Origin: Desulfuromonas sp. SDB
GTDB lineage: Bacteria; SDB-A
DNA: 14,609 nucleotides
Assembly: GCA_001412365.1 (NCBI GenBank)
Contig: LKUE01000193.1
Coordinates: 1-14,609, forward strand
Reading direction: 5' to 3'
The translations under genes and the position numbers were made by a program. The notes beneath the pieces are model-generated. The model saw nothing but the letters and a program-made list of their open reading frames with translations, was not told where the DNA came from and searched no databases. Shown in pieces: positions 1 to 6,592 of the stretch (position 1 is the stretch's first letter; each line of letters begins with the position of its first letter).

Positions 1-2
1 TT

Positions 3-170
3 CAGACTTTTATAGATAATTTATCCCAGGTTACTATGGGAGAGTTTGTAATAGAAAATGCAAATGAGTTTATCATTTGTGATGTGAGAAACAATCATAA
101 GAAATTATTGAGTTATTTTGATATAGGTGAAAAAGAATTTTTGGATTATAAAAAATTAAGTATACTATAA
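3..170 (+). CDS. 3' end of an unrecognised plus-strand gene (partial)
   Basis: A reading frame is open from the first bases of the window to a TAA at 168-170, giving about 55 C-terminal residues that end in FLDYKKLSIL. The 5' end lies outside the window. The first internal ATG is at codon 12, so an independent small gene cannot be excluded. The composition is AT-rich with many Lys, Asn, Ile and Phe residues, like the neighbouring cas/TA region. I see no membrane segment and recognise no family. The gene converges on the RES toxin gene with only 21 bp between the stop codons, and no clear hairpin terminator lies between them. Confidence 0.5.
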   Translation, partial: QTFIDNLSQVTMGEFVIENANEFIICDVRNNHKKLLSYFDIGEKEFLDYKKLSIL

Positions 171-191
171 AATAAATCTTATATTATGATA

Positions 192-692
192 TTACGTGTG
201 ATAGGTTTTTAAAAGGTTGAAGTTGGGTTTATCTTTGAACACTACCAGAGAGTAACAGTCTTTTCCTATTGCTGATGGAGCTTGTATGGCTTCAAAACCT
301 ATATTCCTTGCCTTTCTTGATATACTCTGAGTTATAGAAAAATCATAAGGGGTAATTAAAGATTCATATTTAATATCTAATCTTTCTAGAATTGTTACAT
401 CGGTAAGGTTCAAGCATCTATATATACTAACCTCAAAAGATCCTAATGCCAAGGGGAGTAAGTCCTTTTCTCTATTAAAAACCTGGTTTAGTTTTTCTCT
501 ATAAGCGCAATCAGGAGAAATTGAGAGATATAATACACCGTATTCACTTTTGGGATTATATCTCCAGGAAAATAGAATTGTATGAGCTATTTCATCAATT
601 TCATCTGCAAAGGACTTAGAAACCAGACGGTAATATTTTTTATTTATAATTGACGATCCGGGAAAAATATCTTCTAGGGAATTAAGATTCAA
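192..692 (-). CDS. RES-domain toxin (NAD+-consuming family) of an Xre-RES toxin-antitoxin pair
   Basis: This 166-residue protein fits the RES domain, named for conserved Arg, Glu and Ser. Candidate pocket residues are R22 (YYRLVS), Y51 (EYGVLYLS), E66 (CAYREKL) and S140 (APSAIG). The stretch SITQSISRKARNIGFEAI followed by YSLVVF is typical of the family. Characterised RES toxins degrade NAD+ (by phosphorolysis in MbcT), arresting or killing the cell when antitoxin is lost. NAD+ degradation is inferred here from the family. The likely start is a TTG at 692-690 whose TTGA overlaps the TGA stop of the upstream antitoxin. No convincing Shine-Dalgarno precedes it, so translation probably depends on coupling to the antitoxin and toxin output should stay low. 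Length is normal for the family and no key residue is obviously missing. Confidence 0.88.
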   Translation of the reverse strand: MNLNSLEDIFPGSSIINKKYYRLVSKSFADEIDEIAHTILFSWRYNPKSEYGVLYLSISPDCAYREKLNQVFNREKDLLPLALGSFEVSIYRCLNLTDVTILERLDIKYESLITPYDFSITQSISRKARNIGFEAIQAPSAIGKDCYSLVVFKDKPNFNLLKTYHT

Positions 693-1072
693 GCAGGGAA
701 TCCATATTTAATAGACGCTAAAATAGATAATACTTTTTCTAATTCTTTATCAGATCTAAGGCATAATATCGGAGCAACATCATGAAGATAAGGATTAGGT
801 GTATTCAGCCACTTTTTTGCACCTTTTGCAGTTAAAGTCTTTCTCGCTTCTTCAACAAGAATAGCAATTCTTTCCAGCGGCCGGACTGTATGTTTCCTAT
901 AATTGCCGGATTTCTTTGAAATCATCCGATGTAATTGTGATTCTGACATGCCTATGGCTTGAGCAAGTGTTTTTTCAGTTACACCAGTATTTTGGATAAT
1001 CTCTTTTATAAAAACACTAACTTCACCTGCAGGTATTTTATCTGTAGAAAGAATTTCAGTTAATGTACTCAT
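689..1072 (-). CDS. Xre/MbcA/ParS-type antitoxin with DUF2384 toxin-binding domain
   Basis: This 127-residue protein has a helix-turn-helix at about residues 31-50 (VTEKTLAQAIGMSESQLHRM). Its C-terminal half (about 66-127) resembles the DUF2384 toxin-binding domain, with the hallmark WLNTPNPYL followed by APILCLRSDKE and the closing ILASIKYG. In known pairs this C-terminal domain binds the RES toxin and blocks its active site, while the N-terminal half binds the promoter. Start ATG 1072-1070 is preceded by AGAGGA (1084-1079) with a 6-nt spacer, a strong ribosome site. The gene overlaps the toxin by 4 bp. The palindromic promoter just upstream suggests autorepression by the antitoxin or the complex. 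It sits 86 bp behind cas6 on the same strand. Confidence 0.9.
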   Translation of the reverse strand: MSTLTEILSTDKIPAGEVSVFIKEIIQNTGVTEKTLAQAIGMSESQLHRMISKKSGNYRKHTVRPLERIAILVEEARKTLTAKGAKKWLNTPNPYLHDVAPILCLRSDKELEKVLSILASIKYGFPA

Positions 1073-1089
1073 TCTTTATCCTCTAATAA

Positions 1090-1117
1090 ATTATAAAACA
1101 GTATTGACAATTGTCAA
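1090..1117 (-). promoter_or_regulatory. Sigma-70-type promoter of the Xre-RES operon
   Basis: On the minus strand TTGACA (1117-1112) and TATAAT (1095-1090) are separated by 16 nt, a match to both consensus hexamers. The expected transcription start is near 1085-1083, only about a dozen bases before the antitoxin ATG. The message would therefore begin at or next to its own ribosome-binding site. The -35 box and most of the -10 box lie inside the palindrome listed at 1092-1129. Confidence 0.8.
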
Positions 1118-1129
1118 TACTGTTTTATA
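1092..1129. promoter_or_regulatory. Perfect 38-bp palindrome, probable antitoxin operator
   Basis: Bases 1092-1110 are the exact reverse complement of 1111-1129, with the centre at AATT and no mismatch or gap. A perfect inverted repeat of this length over a promoter is a typical operator for a dimeric HTH repressor. The Xre antitoxin encoded immediately downstream is the obvious candidate, so autoregulation is inferred. As RNA the same sequence would fold into a long AT-rich hairpin flanked by A-runs and U-runs. It might therefore also act as a weak terminator for transcripts coming from cas6. Confidence 0.8.
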
Positions 1130-1131
1130 CT
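1104..1131 (+). promoter_or_regulatory. Possible opposing promoter pointing into the 3' end of cas6
   Basis: Because the operator is symmetric, the plus strand also carries TTGACA (1104-1109), followed after 16 nt by TATACT (1126-1131), one base from the -10 consensus. Transcription would start around 1138 and run antisense into cas6, whose stop is at 1159. No plus-strand gene follows. This may simply be a by-product of palindromic symmetry. Confidence 0.35.
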
Positions 1132-1158
1132 ATTATGCCTAAACAACCTAAATTACTT

Positions 1159-1830
1159 TCACAGAATATTTTTTATTGTTCCAAAACCCCTGGAAACAGA
1201 CTTCCCAATTCCCCAATAATCTGGAAATTTGAAATTTAAGGAAAAGCTACCTAAAAATCCCAGCATTGGATTACCTTTTAAGGTTGTGTGAACTTCTTTA
1301 AAATATTTTATATCTGTTCTTATTTCCTGTTCTACGGTATATCCCAAACTTTTAGATATTGACAATATATTCCCAATCAAGATTTTTTCTAAAAGTTCTT
1401 TTCTCTTTTCCCAGTTTCCCAATTTAAGATACTTTTCATAATTCTGTTTGTTCAATGCCAGCCAGGGTGATTGAAAAGTATATATCTGTAATCTGGAAAT
1501 TCCAAACATAACCTGTTTTAATAAAGTCTCTTTTTCAAATATTTCATTTTTAGTATTATTAAAATTTAATACTGATATATCTTCAAATACTTTCCATAAA
1601 GAATCAATTCCTTCATTTATTCCTATGAGTAAGGGGATGCAGTTTATTACTTTATATTGCACAACAGGATAGCGATAAATGAGTTTATCTTTTTCTTTGT
1701 GATTGTGAAATAAAGGATCTTCAATAAATGTGTTTCCAATATAACCTCTTATTTTTTCTACATCAGTAGAAGAAACACGAGATGCAGTACCTAACCACAG
1801 TTCAATAGATGTAATTTCTATTTGTTTCAT
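1159..1830 (-). CDS. cas6: Cas6b CRISPR RNA endoribonuclease
   Basis: This 223-residue protein matches the Cas6 fold. Its C-terminus carries the glycine-rich RNA-binding loop GIGKSVSRGFGTI (about residues 207-219), and FHNH at 41-44 supplies two histidines. In Methanococcus maripaludis Cas6b two closely spaced N-terminal histidines take part in catalysis, so H42 and H44 are the candidate active-site residues here by analogy. Cas6 cuts the pre-crRNA in each repeat and usually stays on the 3' hairpin of the crRNA in Cascade. The gene begins 5 nt after the cas3 stop with no visible Shine-Dalgarno, so coupling to cas3 translation is likely. It is the last gene of the cas operon, whereas many I-B loci place cas6 first. 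It looks intact. Confidence 0.88.
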   Translation of the reverse strand: MKQIEITSIELWLGTASRVSSTDVEKIRGYIGNTFIEDPLFHNHKEKDKLIYRYPVVQYKVINCIPLLIGINEGIDSLWKVFEDISVLNFNNTKNEIFEKETLLKQVMFGISRLQIYTFQSPWLALNKQNYEKYLKLGNWEKRKELLEKILIGNILSISKSLGYTVEQEIRTDIKYFKEVHTTLKGNPMLGFLGSFSLNFKFPDYWGIGKSVSRGFGTIKNIL

Positions 1831-1835
1831 TATAC

Positions 1836-2906
1836 TTATATTATTTTTAAATTTTCTTTAGGTTTATAAATATCTTCTGTAAATCCTATTCCTTCCTTTT
1901 CATAAAATTGCTCATACATAATCCAAAATTTACCAATTTTAAACTTAGCAAAATCATTCGGAGTTTTTGACATCCATTTTTTGAATCTGATATTAATGGA
2001 ATTTTCTGATATTCTTCTACTCAAACGCTTTAATTCATATTTTCTTTCCCATCGATCTTCAATTTCCAAAGCACACTTGATATCATTAGGTAATAATTTG
2101 TCAAATATTGTAATAATAAATTGCTCCTGCCACTCATCTCCCCTCAGCAATTTTCTAATATCAACAGGAATCTCATTACCATTTTCTTCATATATGCAAG
2201 AATATTGAGCTAGTGCATTTACAATTTTCATTGAATAGGCTAGTTTTTCACGAATATTTTGAAAATATTGTTTTCCACAATCATAAAACTGGTCTTCACA
2301 GATACATATAGCATTATTTAAACTGAAAGAAGTAGATTCCAAAAGTTTTTCATCATAAACCTGACAGGAATACGATTGTCTATTTTCAGAAATCAAATGA
2401 ACTATATCTACTTTTCCTATTTCTTTTTCTCCATTTCTGTTACAACGACCACAGACCTGAAATATTGAATCTAACGGTGAAAAATCCCGAATAATATAAT
2501 CAACATCAATGTCAACTCCAGCTTCAATACACTGTGTTGAAATAATTAATGGATTACTATATTTACTTATGTATTTATAAATTTTCATAATTCTTTTAAT
2601 CCGTTGTAAAGGAATCACATAAGATGAAAGGTAAACTAGAGGTCGCTTTTTGATTTTTTCTTCATACATCGCTTGTCTTATTGTTTCATATATTTTTTTA
2701 CTTGAATATCTTGTATTTAACACAATCATAACTGATTTATTATATAACTTATCTAATTTTGATAATAAATTAGCAGAAAATTCATCAATTGTTACTTTAG
2801 TTAGACTTAAAGAAACCTCGACTCTTTTTCTATTGATAAAATAATCTTGATGATCAGGAACACGCTCTATTGCACCTGGGAAAAACCCCGGCTGAGTAGC
2901 AGACAT
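1836..2906 (-). CDS. cas3: Cas3, C-terminal half of helicase (separated by -1 frameshift)
   Basis: This frame encodes the second half of the Cas3 helicase: motif III SAT at the first residues, motif IV (VMIVLNTRYSSKK, about 59-71), motif V (STQCIEAGVDID, 123-134) and motif VI (Q150 to R157 in QVCGRCNR), followed by the accessory C-terminal region. The nominal ATG at 2906-2904 lies inside motif III and has no ribosome site, so it is unlikely to be a true start. The frame is open back to 2954 and reads naturally as RKIAEVSNTHILLMSATQP when entered from the upstream frame by a -1 shift. Cas3 is recruited by Cascade to unwind and degrade target DNA, and this half is useless without the ATP-binding half. 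It ends 5 nt before cas6. Confidence 0.85.
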   Translation of the reverse strand: MSATQPGFFPGAIERVPDHQDYFINRKRVEVSLSLTKVTIDEFSANLLSKLDKLYNKSVMIVLNTRYSSKKIYETIRQAMYEEKIKKRPLVYLSSYVIPLQRIKRIMKIYKYISKYSNPLIISTQCIEAGVDIDVDYIIRDFSPLDSIFQVCGRCNRNGEKEIGKVDIVHLISENRQSYSCQVYDEKLLESTSFSLNNAICICEDQFYDCGKQYFQNIREKLAYSMKIVNALAQYSCIYEENGNEIPVDIRKLLRGDEWQEQFIITIFDKLLPNDIKCALEIEDRWERKYELKRLSRRISENSINIRFKKWMSKTPNDFAKFKIGKFWIMYEQFYEKEGIGFTEDIYKPKENLKII

Positions 2907-2926
2907 CAGTAAAATATGAGTATTAC

Positions 2927-4264
2927 TTACTTCAGCAATCTTTCTAAAAAAAACTCAAAGGGCTTCCATAAATCAGAGGGAAGAGCTTGTATTTCATCAA
3001 AGATAAGAATAGCGTCAAATAGATTGTGAAACCGCATAAGATGTTTAGATTTCATGGAAAAGACTGAATAAAGTAGCTGATCAAAAGTTGTAACAATAAT
3101 CTCTGAGTTCCATATGGAAAGAAAGAAGTCAACGGAATTATCGCTTCTTTCTTCTTTGTCTAATCCATCTTTGTACTCAAAATCAGCGATGGAATAGTAT
3201 GTTGTATATAAACGCTTTGCTCTTTCTTTTATTTGTTCCTTAAAAACTTTTTTATAGATGTCATCTGTTTGTTCAATAATGGATAAAAAGGGAAGAGACA
3301 TAATTATCTTGGGCACTATTTCTTTCTTTTTAAGCCTAACTCTCATTTTAATTGCCCAAGATAGAGATAATAGTGTTTTTCCCAAGCCTGTTGGAAGTGT
3401 TATGGAATGAATTTTCTCTTTAGGCGAAATTCGATCAATATCATTAATAGTTGAATCATATGCTTTTTTTCTATCTATATTTATTGATGCTTTATGATTT
3501 AGTGTCTCTATATACCTATCTACAATGTCATCAGAAATGGAAATTGATTCTCTTTCATATTGTTCAGGACTGTCAGCAGCGAGATAAGCTTTATCTGCTT
3601 CCAGAAGTATTGAATATAATAGGAGGCCTAATATTCTCTGTTCTATAAGATTATCTAATGAATTTCGGTGATATTCTCTATGAATTTTTCTAAGCTGCTT
3701 TTGGATTTCTTTGATTGATTTAATTGAAAATTTAACTCCTTCACATAAATCAATTCTCATAAATTTATAAGTAAAAAACTCCTGCTGAATACTATTTAAT
3801 TGACGTTTGAACAATTCACATTGTAATCCTTCATCAATTTTTCTTAGAGCATCTTCAATATTATTATAAAAACCATGATGTCCTTCTATTGCAAGAAAAA
3901 CTGCTAAAGGTAAAAATTCCTTCCAACGAGCTTCCATATCCTGACAACTATGAATCCATTTTTCCACAACAAACCATCCGAAAAGTCCAGAAATAAGAGA
4001 ATGAGATTTATTTTTTATACCTTCTGCATATGGAATTCCTTTTATCTTACAACTAATATAATTCTGAAAATAACTTGTTGCTTTTCCAAAATCATGACAA
4101 CCAGCAATATACAAACTAACTTTCTCTATGTCTTTTCTAAAAATACCTTTAAAGTTAAGAGATTTTTTCGAAATGAGATAATATGATGATTGAATTACTT
4201 GTTCTATGTGATCTTTTAAAGCTAAAGGATCATTTAAGGCATGAGATATCAGAATATTGTTCAT
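2927..4264 (-). CDS. cas3: Cas3, N-terminal HD nuclease and first half of helicase
   Basis: This 445-residue frame starts with an HD nuclease domain: H19 candidate, H57-D58 (CHDFGK), H88 (SHSLIS), H129-H130 (EGHHG) and D224 (EADKAYL). Walker A follows (LPTGLGKT, 290-297), then the DEIQ box (423-426). These are the metal-binding and ATP-binding parts of the Cas3 DNA-degrading helicase of type I systems. It stops at 2929-2927, shortly after LWKPFEFFLERLLK and before motif III, so alone it lacks a working helicase core. The frame shift is described at 2945-2953. Start ATG 4264-4262 lies 6 nt after the cas5 stop with no Shine-Dalgarno, suggesting coupling. With a -1 slip the full product would be 809 residues, a normal Cas3 size. 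Confidence 0.9.
   Translation of the reverse strand: MNNILISHALNDPLALKDHIEQVIQSSYYLISKKSLNFKGIFRKDIEKVSLYIAGCHDFGKATSYFQNYISCKIKGIPYAEGIKNKSHSLISGLFGWFVVEKWIHSCQDMEARWKEFLPLAVFLAIEGHHGFYNNIEDALRKIDEGLQCELFKRQLNSIQQEFFTYKFMRIDLCEGVKFSIKSIKEIQKQLRKIHREYHRNSLDNLIEQRILGLLLYSILLEADKAYLAADSPEQYERESISISDDIVDRYIETLNHKASINIDRKKAYDSTINDIDRISPKEKIHSITLPTGLGKTLLSLSWAIKMRVRLKKKEIVPKIIMSLPFLSIIEQTDDIYKKVFKEQIKERAKRLYTTYYSIADFEYKDGLDKEERSDNSVDFFLSIWNSEIIVTTFDQLLYSVFSMKSKHLMRFHNLFDAILIFDEIQALPSDLWKPFEFFLERLLK
2945..2953 (-). other. Slippery site U UUU UUA in cas3 (candidate -1 frameshift)
   Basis: The mRNA has eight U followed by A (2953 to 2945). In the zero frame the codons are GAG UUU UUU UUA, so 2951-2945 is exactly the heptamer U UUU UUA, the slippery type used by HIV-1 gag-pol. 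A -1 slip continues with AGA AAG AUU, linking the DEIQ half of Cas3 to the SAT half with no residue obviously missing. A Shine-Dalgarno-like GGAAG (2967-2963) lies 11 nt upstream. I see no strong stem just downstream, only a weak 5-bp pairing. Alternatives are RNA-polymerase slippage on the U8 run, a real one-base deletion from U9, or a sequencing error. Confidence 0.7.
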
Positions 4265-4270
4265 GTTAGT

Positions 4271-5038
4271 CTATAAGAAACATAAAATTGTATTTTTCAT
4301 CTTATAAGTGTTTAATTTCATTTTTATTGGGAGAGTATCAGGTTTCATATTAACTAAATACTGTCTATATGAAAATTTTCTTGATTCAATTTCCAAATGT
4401 GGTACCTTTAATTCCTGAATTTGATGTTTATCTGGGTCAAGTTTATTTATGAGTAATTTGCATTCATCTTTTGGAACAATAGTTTTGGTTTCATATTCAC
4501 CTGGTTCTGTTTTTTCTACTTCATAATTATTTATATATTCAATATTCGCTAAAAACTCAGATAGTCCTAAACAAGGTGTATAAACACATCTATTTGATTT
4601 TAGACGATTATTGAGTTCACAATAAATGTTATTATCACATATAGAAACATGTATCAAAAAGGAGGGATTCCTAAGCAATTCCATTGGAATTTGTGTTGAT
4701 TCATTATATGCTGGAGTATTCTTAAGTTTTCTCGGGTTCCAGCTTTTTTTCGGTTTTATGATTGAATAATCTATGTTACCAATCCCTGCCTGCCTAAAAT
4801 TTGTAACATGGGTAAATGTTTTTATATGTTTCTCAATTTCAACAGCTATCTTTAGTTTTTTCTCATTAAAGATTTTAGCTACTTTATCCTTCTGAATTCC
4901 AAGAATTGCACCAAGAAGGCCTATAATTGTCGGCCTTGGAGGGAAAGGATAAGAAAGCGAAGACACATTTGTATATGGTCTTCTAAAATGTGCATACTTT
5001 CCGCTAATACGGAAAACAATTATTGGTAAAATTTCCAT
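4271..5038 (-). CDS. cas5: Cas5b (Cas5h) subunit of type I-B Cascade
   Basis: This 255-residue protein begins with the Cas5 RAMP signature: FRISGKYAHFRRPYT at 9-23 and then SYPFPPRPTIIGLLGAILG at 29-47, including the glycine-rich helix start. Cas5 holds the 5' handle of the crRNA and contacts Cas8 and the first Cas7 in the surveillance complex. The size is usual for Cas5h. It starts 2 nt after the cas7 stop. No Shine-Dalgarno is evident, so it probably relies on ribosomes finishing cas7, which fits one copy of Cas5 per complex. It looks intact. Confidence 0.93.
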   Translation of the reverse strand: MEILPIIVFRISGKYAHFRRPYTNVSSLSYPFPPRPTIIGLLGAILGIQKDKVAKIFNEKKLKIAVEIEKHIKTFTHVTNFRQAGIGNIDYSIIKPKKSWNPRKLKNTPAYNESTQIPMELLRNPSFLIHVSICDNNIYCELNNRLKSNRCVYTPCLGLSEFLANIEYINNYEVEKTEPGEYETKTIVPKDECKLLINKLDPDKHQIQELKVPHLEIESRKFSYRQYLVNMKPDTLPIKMKLNTYKMKNTILCFL

Positions 5039-5040
5039 TT

Positions 5041-6111
5041 TTATGTAACGACTGATAACATGTCAATATCAAGATTTTCGACTTCAAAATAAGATTCTTT
5101 GTTATTCTTCTTTGCAAGCTCTCTTAGCTTTTTTACAAAATCAATCTTATTGTTATCGATTTCAAAAATGCCATAAAATTCAGGAGAAAGGCAATATTCA
5201 ATTTTCTCTATCTTATCTTTTACCTTTGAAATAGCAATATATAACTCAGTGGGATCAAGCGTATAATCTCCAACTTTTCTGATGTTTATTTGTTCACCAA
5301 CTTTTGAATTTAGTCTTATTTTTTCCTCTAAAGAACCAATATGATATTCAGTTGGAACTAGCCTTTCTTCTCCCTCTAACCGTATTTTTTCCTTATAAAC
5401 GATATTCAACAAAAGTCGCGGTTGCTGTTCTTTCTTAGTTCGTGTATTTGCAGTCACAGATTCTCTAACACTTTTCCATAAAGCTACTTTAAACTTATCC
5501 ATATCATGCTGACCAAGTTTCGTGGTTTTTGCAGCATTTTCATTTGCTACAGCATGGAAAGCAATAAGACCATATGGTATTGCATAATATGTCGTAAATG
5601 TTCCTTGTTTCAACTCCTTTTTTGAACCAAATATAGTTGTCCCATGAAAAGTCGTTTCTTCTACCTGATGCAAAGTTTCTCCAAAATTAATTTGAATTGG
5701 TCCAGTCAGGGTTCCTGTATCACCCCAGCTATCAGGTGCATCTTTAAAAGCCAATGGACTACCGAACATTTTTAGGTCAACAAAACAGTCAAGCAGTTTA
5801 TTTAAAAGGTCAGCACCACTGATTTTTTTTTGTTTTGTATCATCTATCTGATCTTTAATCAGCCGTTGCTTAACTCTTTCAGTTAGATTAACTGTCTTTC
5901 TATTCACTTTTGTCACCAATATGGCATCCTCACCATCTATCTGCATCAAATAATCCCTTATAAATCTTTTAAGCCTTACATCAGTCACATAACATCTTTT
6001 TGAAACTTCATCAATTCGTGGACGGTTCTCATCCGGATCACCATTAGGATTCCCATTTTTAATATCATAAAGAAATAAAAATTCATTCCTGTTTTTAATT
6101 GATTCTGCCAT
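5041..6111 (-). CDS. cas7: Cas7b (Csh2) backbone subunit of type I-B Cascade
   Basis: This 356-residue protein carries the Cas7/Csh2 N-terminal signature LYDIKNGNPNGDPDENRPR (14-32) followed by TDVRLKRFIRDYL, and FHGTTIFGSKKELKQGTFTT in the middle. Cas7 polymerises along the crRNA spacer as the Cascade backbone and is present in several copies. Start ATG 6111-6109 is preceded by AAGGAGG (6126-6120) at 8 nt, one of the best ribosome sites in the window, and it sits inside the end of cas8b. Only 1 nt separates the cas8b stop from this start. An A9 run encodes QKKI (plus-strand T run 5823-5831) without breaking the frame. Confidence 0.95.
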   Translation of the reverse strand: MAESIKNRNEFLFLYDIKNGNPNGDPDENRPRIDEVSKRCYVTDVRLKRFIRDYLMQIDGEDAILVTKVNRKTVNLTERVKQRLIKDQIDDTKQKKISGADLLNKLLDCFVDLKMFGSPLAFKDAPDSWGDTGTLTGPIQINFGETLHQVEETTFHGTTIFGSKKELKQGTFTTYYAIPYGLIAFHAVANENAAKTTKLGQHDMDKFKVALWKSVRESVTANTRTKKEQQPRLLLNIVYKEKIRLEGEERLVPTEYHIGSLEEKIRLNSKVGEQINIRKVGDYTLDPTELYIAISKVKDKIEKIEYCLSPEFYGIFEIDNNKIDFVKKLRELAKKNNKESYFEVENLDIDMLSVVT

Positions 6112-6112
6112 C

Positions 6113-6592
6113 TTATTTTCCTCCTTCTATATTATTTTCTAATCTATTATCATCACTCTTACTGGGCAGATAATATCCGGACAGGCTCTGCCCAAGACAG
6201 AAATAATAAGGGATCTCCTTTCGACTTATAGTCCAATTAGAACCGATTTGCGAACCAAGTGCTCCTATCGTCTCTGCCACTCCTTTCATCTCTTCTGACC
6301 ACGCAGGACGTTGAAAACTATAACTGTGTAATTTTTCTTTAGTTTTTACAAATATTTCCATTAAATCCTGAGCTCCTATCTCTAAACCCTTTAACCATCT
6401 CAATGCATTATTGGAAACTTTTTTTGCTTGTTGAAATGCAATAAGTTTTCCAAAAAGTAATCCTACTAGAAAAGTATATTGCTTTTCTGTATTATCCAAT
6501 CCTGTTGCTTCTTCGCTTAAGAATTTATTAAGAGGCTTAAGTCCTTCGCGCCCTTCAAGATATTTTGCCACAAGGTTAATATTATCTGTCAT
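6113..6592 (-). CDS. cas11: Internal Cas11b small subunit within cas8b
   Basis: In frame inside cas8b, ATG 6592-6590 (residue 500) is preceded by GGAGG (6605-6601) with an 8-nt spacer. It would yield a 159-residue protein starting MTDNINLVAKYLEG, which looks largely alpha-helical. Independent translation of the small subunit Cas11 from the 3' end of cas8 has been shown experimentally for other type I-B, I-C and I-D systems. No separate cas11 gene is present here. Cas11 lines the belly of Cascade and stabilises the R-loop, usually in more than one copy. Site strength, place and size all fit, but the product is predicted only. Confidence 0.72.
   Translation of the reverse strand: MTDNINLVAKYLEGREGLKPLNKFLSEEATGLDNTEKQYTFLVGLLFGKLIAFQQAKKVSNNALRWLKGLEIGAQDLMEIFVKTKEKLHSYSFQRPAWSEEMKGVAETIGALGSQIGSNWTISRKEIPYYFCLGQSLSGYYLPSKSDDNRLENNIEGGK

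Noticed and set aside
170-192. Bidirectional terminator between the left-edge gene and the RES toxin gene.
   Set aside because: The 21-bp gap and its flanks are AT-rich, with no stable hairpin followed by a T-run.
2878-2906. The peptide PGFFPG occurs in both Cas3 (after SATQ) and Cas8b (residues 244-249), suggesting a shared or transferred segment.
   Set aside because: The match is six residues with no flanking similarity, and each copy sits in a plausible family context. Coincidence is the simpler explanation.
1836-2906. Second cas3 frame as a stand-alone helicase gene with its own start.
   Set aside because: The ATG lies within motif III, lacks a ribosome site, and the protein would have no Walker A or DEAH-box region.
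1981-4186. Several plus-strand ORFs of 60-80 codons opposite cas3.
   Set aside because: They are antisense shadows of the cas3 frames with Leu/Phe/Tyr-rich, non-domain content, and no start signals were seen.
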